From BJHQ01 sp964654285 (GTDB lineage: Bacteria > Planctomycetota > UBA11346), in assembly GCA_964654285.1 (NCBI GenBank), contig CAZZJC010000030.1:5463-69462 (forward strand): 64,000 nt of DNA, given 5' to 3'. Position numbers and translations under genes: made by a program. Position 1 is the first letter of the stretch, and the number at the start of each line of letters is the position of its first letter. This document shows, one piece after another, positions 19,053 to 29,893 of the stretch. The notes beneath the pieces are model-generated. The model made no database searches. It was not told the origin of the DNA and worked only from the letters and a program-made list of their open reading frames with translations.

Positions 19053-19667
19053 TCAGCCGGAAGTCAGGAAGTTGCCGAGCAGTTGCAGTCCGAAACGGCC
19101 GCTTTTTTCCGGGTGGAACTGCACCGCGACCAGATTCCCGGCGCGGATGCCGGCGCAGAAGCGTCCGCCGTGGTCGGCGGTGCAGATGGTGGCGACCCCG
19201 GGCCCAGGCACCGGGTGGTAGCTGTGCACGAAGTAGAACTCGGCCTGCGGCGGGATGCCGTGCGCGATGGGCTCCTCCGGCGTCCAGGCGACCTGGTTCC
19301 AGCCCATGTGCGGGATCTTGATCGCCGGATCCGTCGACCGGAAGCGCACCACCTGGCCGGGCACCAGCCCCAGGCAGGGGGTGCCGCCATCCTCTTCGCT
19401 CGTCTCGAAAAGCAGTTGCAGGCCGACGCAGATGCTCAGCACCGGCTTGCCCGCCGCGATCGCCGCGCGCAGGGCCTGGTCCATGCCGCGACCCTTCAGG
19501 TTGCCCATGCAGGTTCCCGCCGCGCCGACGCCGGGGAAGATGATCCGGTCGGCCGCCGCCACGCGCCCGGGATCGGCGGTGATCTCCGCCGCCTGTCCCA
19601 GATGGGCGAGCGCACGCTGGACCGAGGTCTGGTTGCCGGCGTCGTAGTCGATGATCGCGATGCGCAC
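19053..19667 (-). CDS. hisH: Imidazole glycerol phosphate synthase, glutaminase subunit
   Basis: This 204-residue class I glutamine amidotransferase delivers ammonia to HisF for IGP and AICAR synthesis in the histidine pathway. Nucleophile C80 is in LSICVGLQLLFE, and the H185/E187 pair is in QFHPEKS. The oxyanion region GVGAAG and HMGWNQV are typical of HisH rather than other amidotransferases. The GTG at 19667 puts IAIIDYDAGN at the N-terminus as the family requires, and TAGCAT lies 7 bases upstream. hisF and other his genes are not in the window, so the pathway is scattered here. Confidence 0.93.
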   Translation of the reverse strand: MRIAIIDYDAGNQTSVQRALAHLGQAAEITADPGRVAAADRIIFPGVGAAGTCMGNLKGRGMDQALRAAIAAGKPVLSICVGLQLLFETSEEDGGTPCLGLVPGQVVRFRSTDPAIKIPHMGWNQVAWTPEEPIAHGIPPQAEFYFVHSYHPVPGPGVATICTADHGGRFCAGIRAGNLVAVQFHPEKSGRFGLQLLGNFLTSG

Positions 19668-19674
19668 GGCGGCG

Positions 19675-19680
19675 ATGCTA
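19675..19680 (-). promoter_or_regulatory. Putative leaderless -10 (TAGCAT), 7 bases before GTG
   Basis: The minus strand reads TAGCAT, then seven bases, then the hisH GTG. No ribosome site is visible and no TTG-type -35 stands out. Confidence 0.35.
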
Positions 19681-19780
19681 GAGCCGGCCGCGCCTGGTCC
19701 AGGCACCGGCCGCCGCCCGACGCTGGCCTGGGCCGCGTAGGCGGCCGTGCCGCGTTCCCGCGCTGATCTGCGTTACGACC

Positions 19781-22777
<2,997 letters not shown>

Positions 22778-22785
22778 GGTGGCGC

Positions 22786-22815
22786 AGCGTAATGCCCAGG
22801 ACCGTCCGCCACCAA
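22786..22815 (-). promoter_or_regulatory. Putative promoter TTGGTG-N18-TACGCT, 8 bases before ATG
   Basis: On the minus strand TTGGTG (22810-22815) and TACGCT (22786-22791) are 18 bases apart. The glutamate dehydrogenase ATG follows 8 bases later, leaving almost no leader. Confidence 0.45.
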
Positions 22816-22827
22816 GGGAAAATCCGG

Positions 22828-23535
22828 ATGCTCCGATTGATGCACCGGGCGCAGCCGGCTCCGGGTTGTCTGCCGCAGCCTGCCCGGCATGGTCGCGCCA
22901 TGCTGCTCGCCGTCCTGTTCGCCAGCATCGTCGCCGGGCTGCTCCTCTTCGCCGGGACCATCCTGGCCGGTCAGCGCCTGGTGCACCGCCTCGGCCTCGC
23001 CCCGGAACTGCCGGAAGGGCCGTCCTACGAAGTCCCTCCACCGCCGGCCGTGGTCGCCGCCGCCGGCGCCTCCGAGCGCCGGGCCCACCGCGGGCGCATC
23101 CAGGCCCTCGGCCAGGCCGCCTACGCCTGCCTCGGCTCACGGTGCGAATGCGAAGCCTACGTCGCCGCCGCCGAGGCGCTGATGCAGCACCCGGATGCCG
23201 CGCCGATGGCCGAAAAGGCCCTGCCCGGCCTGCGTTCGGCCGCCACCCGCGCCCGCAGCGCAAGCGAGGCCGCCGACGCCGCCTGGTCGGGGCTGCGCCA
23301 GGCGGTCGCCACCGGCCAGGATTCGCTGGAGCAGATCACCGCTGCCGCGCGCGAGATCGCGGCGCAGACCGTTGTCGCCACCACCGCGACCGCCGAGGCG
23401 CGCGCCCTGGCCGAACCGCTGCCCGATCCGGCGGATGCACGCCAGCGCCGCCTGATGATCATGCTGATCCTCGCCCTGGTGCTCTGCCTGGGCTGCGTCG
23501 CGATCATGGCGCAGCGCTGGAATCAGCCGCTGTGA
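22828..23535 (+). CDS. Unrecognised protein with membrane helix at each end
   Basis: This 235-residue protein has a first hydrophobic segment at about residues 25-48 (LLAVLFASIVAGLLLFAGTI) and a last one at about 210-228 (LMIMLILALVLCLGCVAIM). Between them lies an Ala-rich helical domain (EAADAAWSGLRQAVATG, ITAAAREIAAQTVV) that probably forms coiled coils, and a cluster LGSRCECEAY with two close cysteines. It could span the envelope space as a helical bundle. The ATG at 22828 is preferred because AAGGGA is 8 bases upstream; an earlier ATG at 22792 has no ribosome site. It is coupled to radC by a GTGA overlap. No function is proposed. Confidence 0.7.
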   Translation: MLRLMHRAQPAPGCLPQPARHGRAMLLAVLFASIVAGLLLFAGTILAGQRLVHRLGLAPELPEGPSYEVPPPPAVVAAAGASERRAHRGRIQALGQAAYACLGSRCECEAYVAAAEALMQHPDAAPMAEKALPGLRSAATRARSASEAADAAWSGLRQAVATGQDSLEQITAAAREIAAQTVVATTATAEARALAEPLPDPADARQRRLMIMLILALVLCLGCVAIMAQRWNQPL

Positions 23536-24500
23536 GCGACCGCCAGGCCACGGCCGGACTGGCTGCCTGGATCGCCCAGCGCGGCGAACCTGCCCGGCGC
23601 GCGCTGGCCACCGCCGTGGCGATCGACGCGCCGACCGTCGAGGCGCTGACGCGCGCCGGCATCCCGCACTGGGACGCCCTGGAACTGTCACGCCGCCTGA
23701 CCGGTGCCGGCGAGGTCGGCCCTGGCGGCTGGGAAGGGCCGGCGCGCGAGGCCTATGCCACCATCCTCGCCGCCCCGGCGTCCACCGCCGCCGCGCCCCG
23801 CCGCGCGTCGCCCCAGGTCGGCAGCCTGCCGGTGCAGGAACGCCCGCGCGAAAAGGCGCTCGCCTCCGGCATCGAGGCGCTCGACGACCACGAACTGCTC
23901 GCGCTGCTCCTGCGCACCGGCAGCGCCGATGAAGGCGTGCTCACCCTCGCCCAGCGGCTCATCCACGAGCACGACGGCCTGGTCGGCCTGTCGCGCTGCG
24001 AGGTCGGCTCGCTGGCGGAACTCGATGGCCTCGGCCCGGCCAAGGCGGCCGAGATCGCCGCTGCGTTCGAGCTCGCGCGTCGGCTCGCCTCGGCCGCGAT
24101 GCGTGAACGGCCGAAACTCAACGAGGCCGCCGCCGTCGCGCTGCTCATCGGGCCGCTGATGGTGCAGCTGCCGCACGAGGAGCTGTGGTGCCTGCCGCTC
24201 GATCCGCGCTGCGGCCTGATCGGCGAACCGCGCGTCATCAGCCGGGGCGATGTCGACGGCACCGACGCCTGCGTGCGGGCGTTCTTCCGCGCCGCCCTGC
24301 GCGCCGGGGCCACGTCGTGCATCGCGGTGCACAACCATCCCAGCGGCGATCCGACCCCGAGCGGCGGCGACCGCGCCGTCACCGCCCGCCTGGTCGCGGC
24401 CGGGCGCACGGTCGAACTGCCGCTGAGCGATCACCTGGTCATCGGCGCCGGCGGGGCGTTCGCGTCGATCCGGCGCGCGCATCCGGACTGCTTCCGGTAG
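23532..24500 (+). CDS. radC: RadC-family JAB protein
   Basis: This 322-residue protein belongs to the RadC/DUF2466 family. The zinc-binding JAB motif is complete: HNHPSGDPTPSGGD with the upstream glutamate in LPHEELWCLPLD. Before it lies the UPF0758 helix-hairpin-helix part (ELLALLLRTGSADEGVLTLAQRL, ELDGLGPAKAAEIAAAFELARRL). The first ~90 residues are extra relative to most RadC proteins (about 225 residues) and resemble nothing I know. Despite the name, a role in DNA repair is not established for this family. The GTG start overlaps the previous stop (GTGA). Confidence 0.88.
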   Translation: MSDRQATAGLAAWIAQRGEPARRALATAVAIDAPTVEALTRAGIPHWDALELSRRLTGAGEVGPGGWEGPAREAYATILAAPASTAAAPRRASPQVGSLPVQERPREKALASGIEALDDHELLALLLRTGSADEGVLTLAQRLIHEHDGLVGLSRCEVGSLAELDGLGPAKAAEIAAAFELARRLASAAMRERPKLNEAAAVALLIGPLMVQLPHEELWCLPLDPRCGLIGEPRVISRGDVDGTDACVRAFFRAALRAGATSCIAVHNHPSGDPTPSGGDRAVTARLVAAGRTVELPLSDHLVIGAGGAFASIRRAHPDCFR

Positions 24501-24519
24501 ATCCAACCGCCGGATCGGA

Positions 24520-25587
24520 TCATTTCCCAGCGGGTGGCGGCACCGCGCCTTCGTTCTTCGGCGATCCGGCGCTCCGGGCGGCGGCGATCTCTTTCTGCAT
24601 GTCCTGCCGCCGCTTGCGCAGATCCGCGATCTGCTGTTCAAGCCCCGCGCTTTCGCCGGCCAGGGCCGCGTCCTGGGTGCGCAGGGCGGCGACGGCGGAA
24701 CGCGTGTCCGAGGCTTCGGCGCGGACGCGGTTGAGTTCCTGCTGCCGGGCCGCCATCTCGGTTTCGAGCTGCACCAGGCGGGCGCTGGAGCCATTGCCGC
24801 CGGCGCGGCGGTCGCGATCGAGTTCGGCCTGGTAGGCGAGCCTGGCGGCGTCCAGGGCGGCGCGGGCGAGGCTGTACTGGTCCTTGCCGCCGCCGGCCTG
24901 CTGGTCGGCGATCTGCTTGGCGAGCTTCGCCCGTTCCGCCTTGATCTCCTGCTGGCGACGTTCGGCCTTGGCGATGTCCTTGTCGATGGCGGCGATGGAG
25001 GTCTCTTTCCTGACGATCGCCGTGTCCTGCTTGTCGCGTTCCTTGAGCTTCTGCGCCTCGGCGGCGGTCATGACCTCGCCCTTGTAGCGCACCTTGCCGT
25101 TCTCGGCCAGCCAGACGTCCTCCTTCACCCAGGCGCCGTCGACCTTGATCCAGCCGAGTTCATCGAGCAGCCGCGTCGCGCCGGGCAAATCGTCCTTCTG
25201 CTTGAGCGCCGCGATGGCGAGCTCAGCGCTGCGCGCCCCCATGCCGCGTTCGCGGCACCACTGCGCCAGCGCGAGCAGCTGCGCGGCGGTCTTGGCCTCG
25301 GCCTTGCGCGCGGCGTAGGCGGTCTCGGGGTCGGGGGACAGTTCGTAACCGGTGATCTCGCTGCGATCGAGCCGCCATTCGAGGTAGGACGTGCCCTGCT
25401 TGCCGACCCAGGTCTGGCGGATCCGCAGCACGGTGCCGTCGTCGCTGATCAGCTCGCCGCTGATCTTCTGCTGGTCGCGTACGCGGATGACCTCGATCTG
25501 CTGCGCGGCGGCGGCAGGGGGCGCGAGGACCGCCGTGGCAGCGGCGACGATGGCGCAGGCAGGGCGGCAGGTGACGGTCAGACGCAT
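24520..25587 (-). CDS. Secreted coiled-coil protein of unknown function
   Basis: This 355-residue protein has a clear signal peptide (ACAIVAAATAVLAPPAAAA, cut near residue 28). After it comes a small beta region (IEVIRVRDQQKISGELISDDGTVLRI), helical repeats (AAQLLALAQWCRERGMGARSAELAIAAL), and EDVWLAENGKVRYKGE, which recalls a domain found after TPRs in planctomycete secreted proteins. From about residue 195 to the end it is almost all charged heptad-like helix, a long coiled coil. The ATG at 25587 has GTGAGGTT 6 bases before it. The plan resembles the protein at 3338-4480 in its first half. It is divergent from rnpB. Confidence 0.72.
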   Translation of the reverse strand: MRLTVTCRPACAIVAAATAVLAPPAAAAQQIEVIRVRDQQKISGELISDDGTVLRIRQTWVGKQGTSYLEWRLDRSEITGYELSPDPETAYAARKAEAKTAAQLLALAQWCRERGMGARSAELAIAALKQKDDLPGATRLLDELGWIKVDGAWVKEDVWLAENGKVRYKGEVMTAAEAQKLKERDKQDTAIVRKETSIAAIDKDIAKAERRQQEIKAERAKLAKQIADQQAGGGKDQYSLARAALDAARLAYQAELDRDRRAGGNGSSARLVQLETEMAARQQELNRVRAEASDTRSAVAALRTQDAALAGESAGLEQQIADLRKRRQDMQKEIAAARSAGSPKNEGAVPPPAGK

Positions 25588-25854
25588 CGCAACCTCACGG
25601 GTCCGGATCCGACCGCGAACCGGGGCCGGAAATCGGGTAGCGGCAAAATAGCGGAGGCTGGCGCGGAACCAGGGCCGTGGCCGAGGCCGCAGGCCGGGTG
25701 TACCAGCGGGATGTGCCTTCAGGTGGTCATCGATCGCCGAGCCTTCCCGGCGCCTGGCCGGGATCGCCGTGCGGTGATGGCGCAGCATGGCGGATGCGTC
25801 CATAGCCGTCTCGGCATGCGCAGTGGCGCGGGCGGTTCCCAGCGCTACAAGCAC

Positions 25855-26231
25855 GCCGCGCCGCCAGACGGCCGCGCCCACCACCCTCCCGGGCGACCGG
25901 GGCGTGGCGGGCGAGGAAAGTCCGGGCTCCGCAGGGCATGGTGGCTGCCAAATGCAGCCGGCTTCCGTGGCGGGAGGCTAGGGAAAGTGCAACAGAAAGC
26001 AGACCGCCCCGGGTGGCGACATCCGGGGTAAGGGCGAAACGGCGGGGTAAGAGCCCACCGCGGGGACCGCAAGGCGACCGGCACGGCAAACCCCACCAGG
26101 AGCAAGCCCAGACCGCGCGAGGTGCTGCCCGCACCGCCTGAGCGCGAATCGGGTGCTACAGGACCGCAGGCGACTGCGGACCGCAGAGAAATGGCCGTCC
26201 ACGACAGGACCCGGCTTATCGACGGCCTCCG
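25855..26231 (+). ncRNA. rnpB: RNase P RNA, bacterial class A
   Basis: This is the catalytic RNA of RNase P, which trims tRNA 5' ends. The universally conserved blocks occur in order: GAGGAAAGTCCGGGCTCC (25913-25930), ACAGAAAGCAGACCGCC (25992-26008), GGTAAGAGCCCACCG (26046-26060), AGAGAAATGG, and ACAGGACCCGGCTTATCG (26204-26221). The P2 strands ACGGCC (25868-25873) and GGCCGT (26193-26198) pair, and P3 forms from CGCCCACCAC with GTGGCGGGCG. The last block normally reads ACAGAACCCGGCTTA, so one A is G here. Length and the P3 shape fit class A. P1 pairs weakly, so both ends are uncertain by about 10 bases. A strong terminator follows. Confidence 0.95.
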
Positions 26232-26235
26232 CCAC

Positions 26236-26273
26236 CACCCGACCCCGACCGCAAGGCCGGGGTCGGGTGCTTT
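26236..26273 (+). terminator. Intrinsic terminator of rnpB
   Basis: Bases 26236-26247 pair perfectly with 26258-26269, a 12-bp stem (CACCCGACCCCG with CGGGGTCGGGTG) and a 10-base loop. It is followed by CTTTGG. The T-run is short, but the position directly behind rnpB makes the role clear. Confidence 0.8.
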
Positions 26274-26308
26274 GGGGGGTGGGGCAACCTGGTCGCCGCG
26301 CACGTCGA

Positions 26309-26357
26309 CCTCCTGGGATCGCCGGCATCCCGCCGGCCGAAAACGCAGCGTCACGGA
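26309..26357. repeat. Dispersed palindromic repeat, copy 2
   Basis: This copy reads TCCTGGGATCGCCGGCATCC followed by CGCCGGCCGAAAACGCAGC. It shares order and most bases with 18028-18080, including the GCCGGC hairpin and the GAAAA-GCAGC end. It lies between the rnpB terminator and the LAB_N gene. Confidence 0.6.
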
Positions 26358-26423
26358 GTCCTGGAGCACTCATTGCCGAAGCCTGGACTTCCCCCGCAAC
26401 GCCGAGCGGGACACTGCCGCGCC

Positions 26424-26897
26424 ATGAGCCAACCGCACCACCTCGATGATCCGACCTGCCCGCGTGGGGGCGGTTGGATCATACCCGCCGTCTTCCTGCT
26501 CTTCATCGCCGGGGCGCTGGCGGCAGGCGAACCAGCGACCTATCACCATCGCGGTTGGCTCTGGGAAGGTCCAGGGTGGATGAATGCCGTGTTGTTTGAC
26601 GGCTTCATCCGCCTCACCGGCTGGAAGATCCTCGGTTTCACCGGGGCGGGGATGTTCGCGGCGCGCTGGTTCGTCCAGGCCTGGCACCGCAAGCGCCACG
26701 GCAGCGCCGCCATGCCCACCCTGTTCTGGGTCATGAGCCTGGCCGGCGCGGGATTGACCACGCTCTACTTCATCTTCGGCAAGAACGACAGCGTCGGCAT
26801 CCTGCAGAACGCGCTGCCGGCCGGGGTTTCCGCCTATAATCTCTGGCTCGACCTGAAAGCGCGTGGCAAGACGCCGGGGGCGGCCGGCGCCGGTTGA
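26424..26897 (+). CDS. Small LAB_N-domain membrane protein
   Basis: This 157-residue protein matches the 'lipid A biosynthesis N-terminal' (LAB_N) domain: GWKILGFTGAGMFAARWFVQ, then MPTLFWVMSLAGAGLTTLYF and a last helix near AYNLWLDL. This domain is found in front of lipid-A-disaccharide synthase (LpxB) in some bacteria and as a stand-alone protein near glycosyltransferases in others. Three to four membrane helices are expected, including one at residues ~14-30 (WIIPAVFLLFIAGALAAG). No LpxB or glycosyltransferase is adjacent. The ATG at 26424 is the first sensible start after the repeat. Confidence 0.8.
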   Translation: MSQPHHLDDPTCPRGGGWIIPAVFLLFIAGALAAGEPATYHHRGWLWEGPGWMNAVLFDGFIRLTGWKILGFTGAGMFAARWFVQAWHRKRHGSAAMPTLFWVMSLAGAGLTTLYFIFGKNDSVGILQNALPAGVSAYNLWLDLKARGKTPGAAGAG

Positions 26898-26912
26898 TCC
26901 CGGCGGCCGGTG

Positions 26913-28085
26913 TCAGCCGGCGGCGGAGGCGCAGGGCATCGCCGAGGACGCAGCGGTGGCGACCGCATAGGCCTCGTCGAGCATCGCCACGATGTTTTCC
27001 GCCGGCACGTCGCCCATGATGTTGTGGACCTGGTTGAAGACCATGCCGCCGCCAGCGCCGAGGATGCCGGCGAGATGCCGGACATTGGCGCGGACCTGCT
27101 CCGGCGTGCCGCGGTCGAGCACGCCTTGGGTGGCGCAGCCGCCGCCCCAGAAGATCAGGCGGTCGCCATGGCGTTGTTTCAGCACGGCGGGATCCATGTT
27201 GGCGGCGGTGATCTGGACCGGGTTGAGGATGTCGATGCCGGCGTCGATCAGATGGGGAATGAGCGGCTGGATCGAACCGCAACTGTGGATGAAGACCTTC
27301 CAGTCCGAGTTGCGGTGGACGAAGTCGCAGAAGCGCTTCATGTAGGGCTGCGAGATCCGGCACCAGGATTTCGGCCCGATGAACGGACCGCGTTGCGAGC
27401 CCAGGTCGCTGTTGATCTCGACCACCTGCACGAGATCGCCAAGCGTGTCGATCAGCCGGCCGAGCCGGGCGAGCTGTTCGCCCAGCGAGCGTTCGTTGTC
27501 GGCGCAGACCTGCCCGGGGTCTTCGGCGCTGCGCATCAGCCAGTCGGGATGCTCGGAGGCGAAACCCCAGAATCCCCCCATCAGCAGGATGCCCGGATCG
27601 TCGCGTCCGCGCAGGCGGCGTGCCTCCTGGGCCAGGCTCGCGCAACGTTCGGATTCGGTCCGCTCGTCGAAATCGATCCAGGCGCCGTCAAAGAAGAATC
27701 CGCCATCGGGCATGCGGGCCTGCTGCGTCCCCTTGCGTACCACCCAGGTCCCGTCGGCCAGGCGTTCCGATCCGGCGACGAATGCCGCCGGCACGGTGAA
27801 ATGGTGCGAACCACGCGGGTTCCAGCGCGCGGTCGCGCGCCAGCCGATATGGAGCGGGGCGACATCGAGATGGAACCGGTCGCGCACGTCGTCATCGACC
27901 CGGGCGAGGAACCAGATGGGGTCGGCGACTTCGATCCGACCGGTGTCCAGGCCGATCTGGCGGCGCAGGTTTTCATAGGCGAAGGCGCTGATCCCGGTCG
28001 AGAAATGCGAACCGAGATCGATCGGGAAACGATCGACGGGTTCGCGGCGCAGGGTGCGGATCAGGCGTTGGCGACCGGTCAGCAT
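26913..28085 (-). CDS. URO-D superfamily protein (methyltransferase-like)
   Basis: This 390-residue protein has the uroporphyrinogen decarboxylase fold but is unlikely to be HemE. It has IHSCGSIQPLIPHLIDAG, the HxCG metal motif of the MtaA/CmuA-type corrinoid methyltransferases, then GIDILNPVQ. HemE-type N-terminal substrate arginines are not obvious. It starts LTGRQRLIRTLRREPVDRFP, as in the many URO-D paralogues of planctomycetes and lentisphaeres. Two starts are possible: the ATG at 28085, with AAGGA 7 bases upstream, and the ATG at 28100, which overlaps the phyH stop (ATGA). Either way it is coupled to phyH. With a dioxygenase and an AraC regulator beside it, a catabolic role on a methylated compound is plausible but unproven. 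Confidence 0.82.
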   Translation of the reverse strand: MLTGRQRLIRTLRREPVDRFPIDLGSHFSTGISAFAYENLRRQIGLDTGRIEVADPIWFLARVDDDVRDRFHLDVAPLHIGWRATARWNPRGSHHFTVPAAFVAGSERLADGTWVVRKGTQQARMPDGGFFFDGAWIDFDERTESERCASLAQEARRLRGRDDPGILLMGGFWGFASEHPDWLMRSAEDPGQVCADNERSLGEQLARLGRLIDTLGDLVQVVEINSDLGSQRGPFIGPKSWCRISQPYMKRFCDFVHRNSDWKVFIHSCGSIQPLIPHLIDAGIDILNPVQITAANMDPAVLKQRHGDRLIFWGGGCATQGVLDRGTPEQVRANVRHLAGILGAGGGMVFNQVHNIMGDVPAENIVAMLDEAYAVATAASSAMPCASAAG

Positions 28086-28096
28086 GGTGGCATCCT

Positions 28097-28978
28097 TCAT
28101 TGGCCGGCTTTGCTGCGGGTCATGCGGGGATTGGTGCCGCAGAGCAGGAAGCGGCTGTCGTAGTGGTGCGGACCGGGAAGCGGTTCCGCCGTGGCATCGT
28201 ACACCTGGGCGAGCACGGTCTTGCGCACGTCGCGAGGATGGGTGTTCACACCTGATCCGTGCACGGTCAGGCAGTGGAAGAACACCACGTCGCCGGGCTG
28301 GCACAGGACCGGTGTCGCCGTCTCCAGGGGATGGCGACGCTGGAGTTCGGTCAGATCGCCATCGCCCTTCGCGTCGACGATGCGGCCGTCGCGGTGGCTG
28401 CCGGGCACGATGCGCAGGCAGCCCATCGCCGCATCGGCGCGCGAGACGTGGACGATCGCCGCCAGGCAGCGGTCGCCTTCGACCGGGAAGTAGCCCCAGT
28501 CCTGATGCATCGGGAAGGCGGCGCCGCGTTCGGCGGGTTTCTGGAAGAGCTTGGTGTGGTGCAGCGCCAGATTGGGGCCCAGGAAGGCCCGGCAGAGATC
28601 CAGGAAGGACGGCTCGTACCACAGGGTCGCCCAGAGCGCATCGTACATCTGCACGTTGTGGGTGTGGGTGACCACCCGGCGGCTGGCGCCGTTGACCTGG
28701 TCGCTGGCGGCTCCGCCCCAGCGGGCGTTGGTGTTCTCGCCCGCACCGCTGATCTGGGCGACGATGCGGTCGAAGGATCGTTCCAGGGCGGGAATGCGGT
28801 CGGCGAAGAGGCCCTTCGCGACGAAGAACCCGTCCTGGGCGAAAGCGGTGGCGGGGCTGCGGCTCGCCGTCCTGCTGCCGCGGCTCGCCGTCCTGCTGAT
28901 GCGGGGCGGGGACTTTCGGGCCCGCGCCGGCGGATCGGTCCTGGTCTGGGAGGTGCGAGATGCGGCAGCGGTAGGCAT
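28097..28978 (-). CDS. Phytanoyl-CoA dioxygenase (PhyH) family protein
   Basis: This 293-residue Fe(II)/2-oxoglutarate oxygenase carries the facial triad H-x-D in MHQDWGYFPVEGD and a distal histidine in LTVHGSGVNTHP, with RKTVL supplying the arginine that holds 2-oxoglutarate. VHVSRADAAMGCLRIVPGSHRDG is the standard family stretch. The first ~45 residues are odd: Arg/Ser/Thr-rich with a duplicated SRTASRG/SRTASRS, encoded by a direct 21-bp repeat near 28855-28900. The true start could therefore be later, although TAGGCT 6 bases before the ATG supports 28978. It forms a two-gene unit with the URO-D protein and is divergent from an AraC regulator. Confidence 0.85.
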   Translation of the reverse strand: MPTAAASRTSQTRTDPPARARKSPPRISRTASRGSRTASRSPATAFAQDGFFVAKGLFADRIPALERSFDRIVAQISGAGENTNARWGGAASDQVNGASRRVVTHTHNVQMYDALWATLWYEPSFLDLCRAFLGPNLALHHTKLFQKPAERGAAFPMHQDWGYFPVEGDRCLAAIVHVSRADAAMGCLRIVPGSHRDGRIVDAKGDGDLTELQRRHPLETATPVLCQPGDVVFFHCLTVHGSGVNTHPRDVRKTVLAQVYDATAEPLPGPHHYDSRFLLCGTNPRMTRSKAGQ

Positions 28979-28984
28979 GTCGGC

Positions 28985-28990
28985 AGCCTA
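28985..28990 (-). promoter_or_regulatory. Putative leaderless -10 (TAGGCT) for phyH
   Basis: The minus strand reads TAGGCT, six bases, then the phyH ATG. It lies in a 59-base intergenic space shared with the divergent AraC gene, so the regulator could control both directions from here. Confidence 0.4.
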
Positions 28991-29026
28991 GGCGGCCGGG
29001 ATGCTTCCGGGCTGGCAGCGGTCGAG

Positions 29027-29032
29027 TAGCCT
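29027..29032 (+). promoter_or_regulatory. Putative leaderless -10 (TAGCCT) for the AraC gene
   Basis: TAGCCT ends 5 bases before the ATG at 29038. It is almost the mirror of the opposing TAGGCT at 28985-28990. Confidence 0.4.
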
Positions 29033-29037
29033 GTGGT

Positions 29038-29841
29038 ATGGATTCGCTAGACTTGGCGCTTTCCGTTCCGACGGTGCTCATCGCCGGGCGCTTCCCCCTG
29101 GATCAGATCGGCTTCGCGCACCAGTACATCCATCGGTCTTCGCATGCGCTCCATCTGCATGATTCCACCGGCCGCTGGCGCTGCGCTGGTACGGAATATC
29201 CGCTCGAACCGGGAATCATCACCCTGTCGCCCAACCGGTTCGAGACCAGCTACGACCTCGCAGCGCCCGGCCGGCACTGGTGCGTCCATTTCAGCGTCGA
29301 ACCGCTCACGGGCGACCGGTTGCGCCTGCCGCTGTGGATGAAGGCAGGACCGGCGGCGACCTATGCCCGCGAACGGATGGCGCGCATCGCCACCCTGCAC
29401 GATCGCGCCCGGGCGGGTCTGCGCCCGGAGGCGGTGGCGGCGGGCGCGGCGCTGCTCGAACTGCTGGTCTGGTTGCGTGCGCTCGGTGATCGGGCCCGCC
29501 ATGGCGACCGGGGCGGGGGCGCGACCGATCGTGCCGCCGCGCTGGTGCGCAACCAGCCCGACCGGGCCTGGACCACCGCCGAGCTGGCCCGGCGCACCGG
29601 CGTCAGCACCGCCTGGCTCGCGCTCGGATTCCGCCGCCGCTTCGCGATGACGGTGGCGCGCTACGTCCTCGTCCAGCGCATCGAACGGGCGCGGGTGCTC
29701 CTGGCGACCAGCGCCCTGCCGGTGGCGGAGATCGGCCGTCTGGTCGGTTTCGATGATCCGCAGCATTTCAACAAGCGTTTCCGCGCCATCATCGGCCAGG
29801 CCCCGTCCGCGTGCCGGGGCCGGCTGGACCAGCGGGATTGA
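29038..29841 (+). CDS. AraC-family transcriptional regulator
   Basis: This 267-residue regulator has an N-terminal sensing half that resembles a cupin (HLHDSTGRWRCAGTEYPLEPG, then ITLSPNRFETSYD). The C-terminal ~95 residues hold two helix-turn-helix units: WTTAELARRTGVSTAWLALG, and PVAEIGRLVGFDDPQHFNKR followed by IGQAPSACR. The second is the usual GFxDxxHFxxxFK signature. It is divergent from phyH-URO-D with only 59 bases between starts, and probably responds to the substrate of that pair. The next gene follows 52 bases later on the same strand but is not obviously related. Confidence 0.9.
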   Translation: MDSLDLALSVPTVLIAGRFPLDQIGFAHQYIHRSSHALHLHDSTGRWRCAGTEYPLEPGIITLSPNRFETSYDLAAPGRHWCVHFSVEPLTGDRLRLPLWMKAGPAATYARERMARIATLHDRARAGLRPEAVAAGAALLELLVWLRALGDRARHGDRGGGATDRAAALVRNQPDRAWTTAELARRTGVSTAWLALGFRRRFAMTVARYVLVQRIERARVLLATSALPVAEIGRLVGFDDPQHFNKRFRAIIGQAPSACRGRLDQRD

Positions 29842-29893
29842 GCCGTGCCAGGCCGCCGCCATCGCGGTTGAGCCGGGGAGCGGTCGCGCGACC

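Noticed and set aside
26913..28085. HemE (uroporphyrinogen decarboxylase)
   Set aside because: The HxCG motif and the PhyH/AraC context point to the methyltransferase-like branch of the superfamily.
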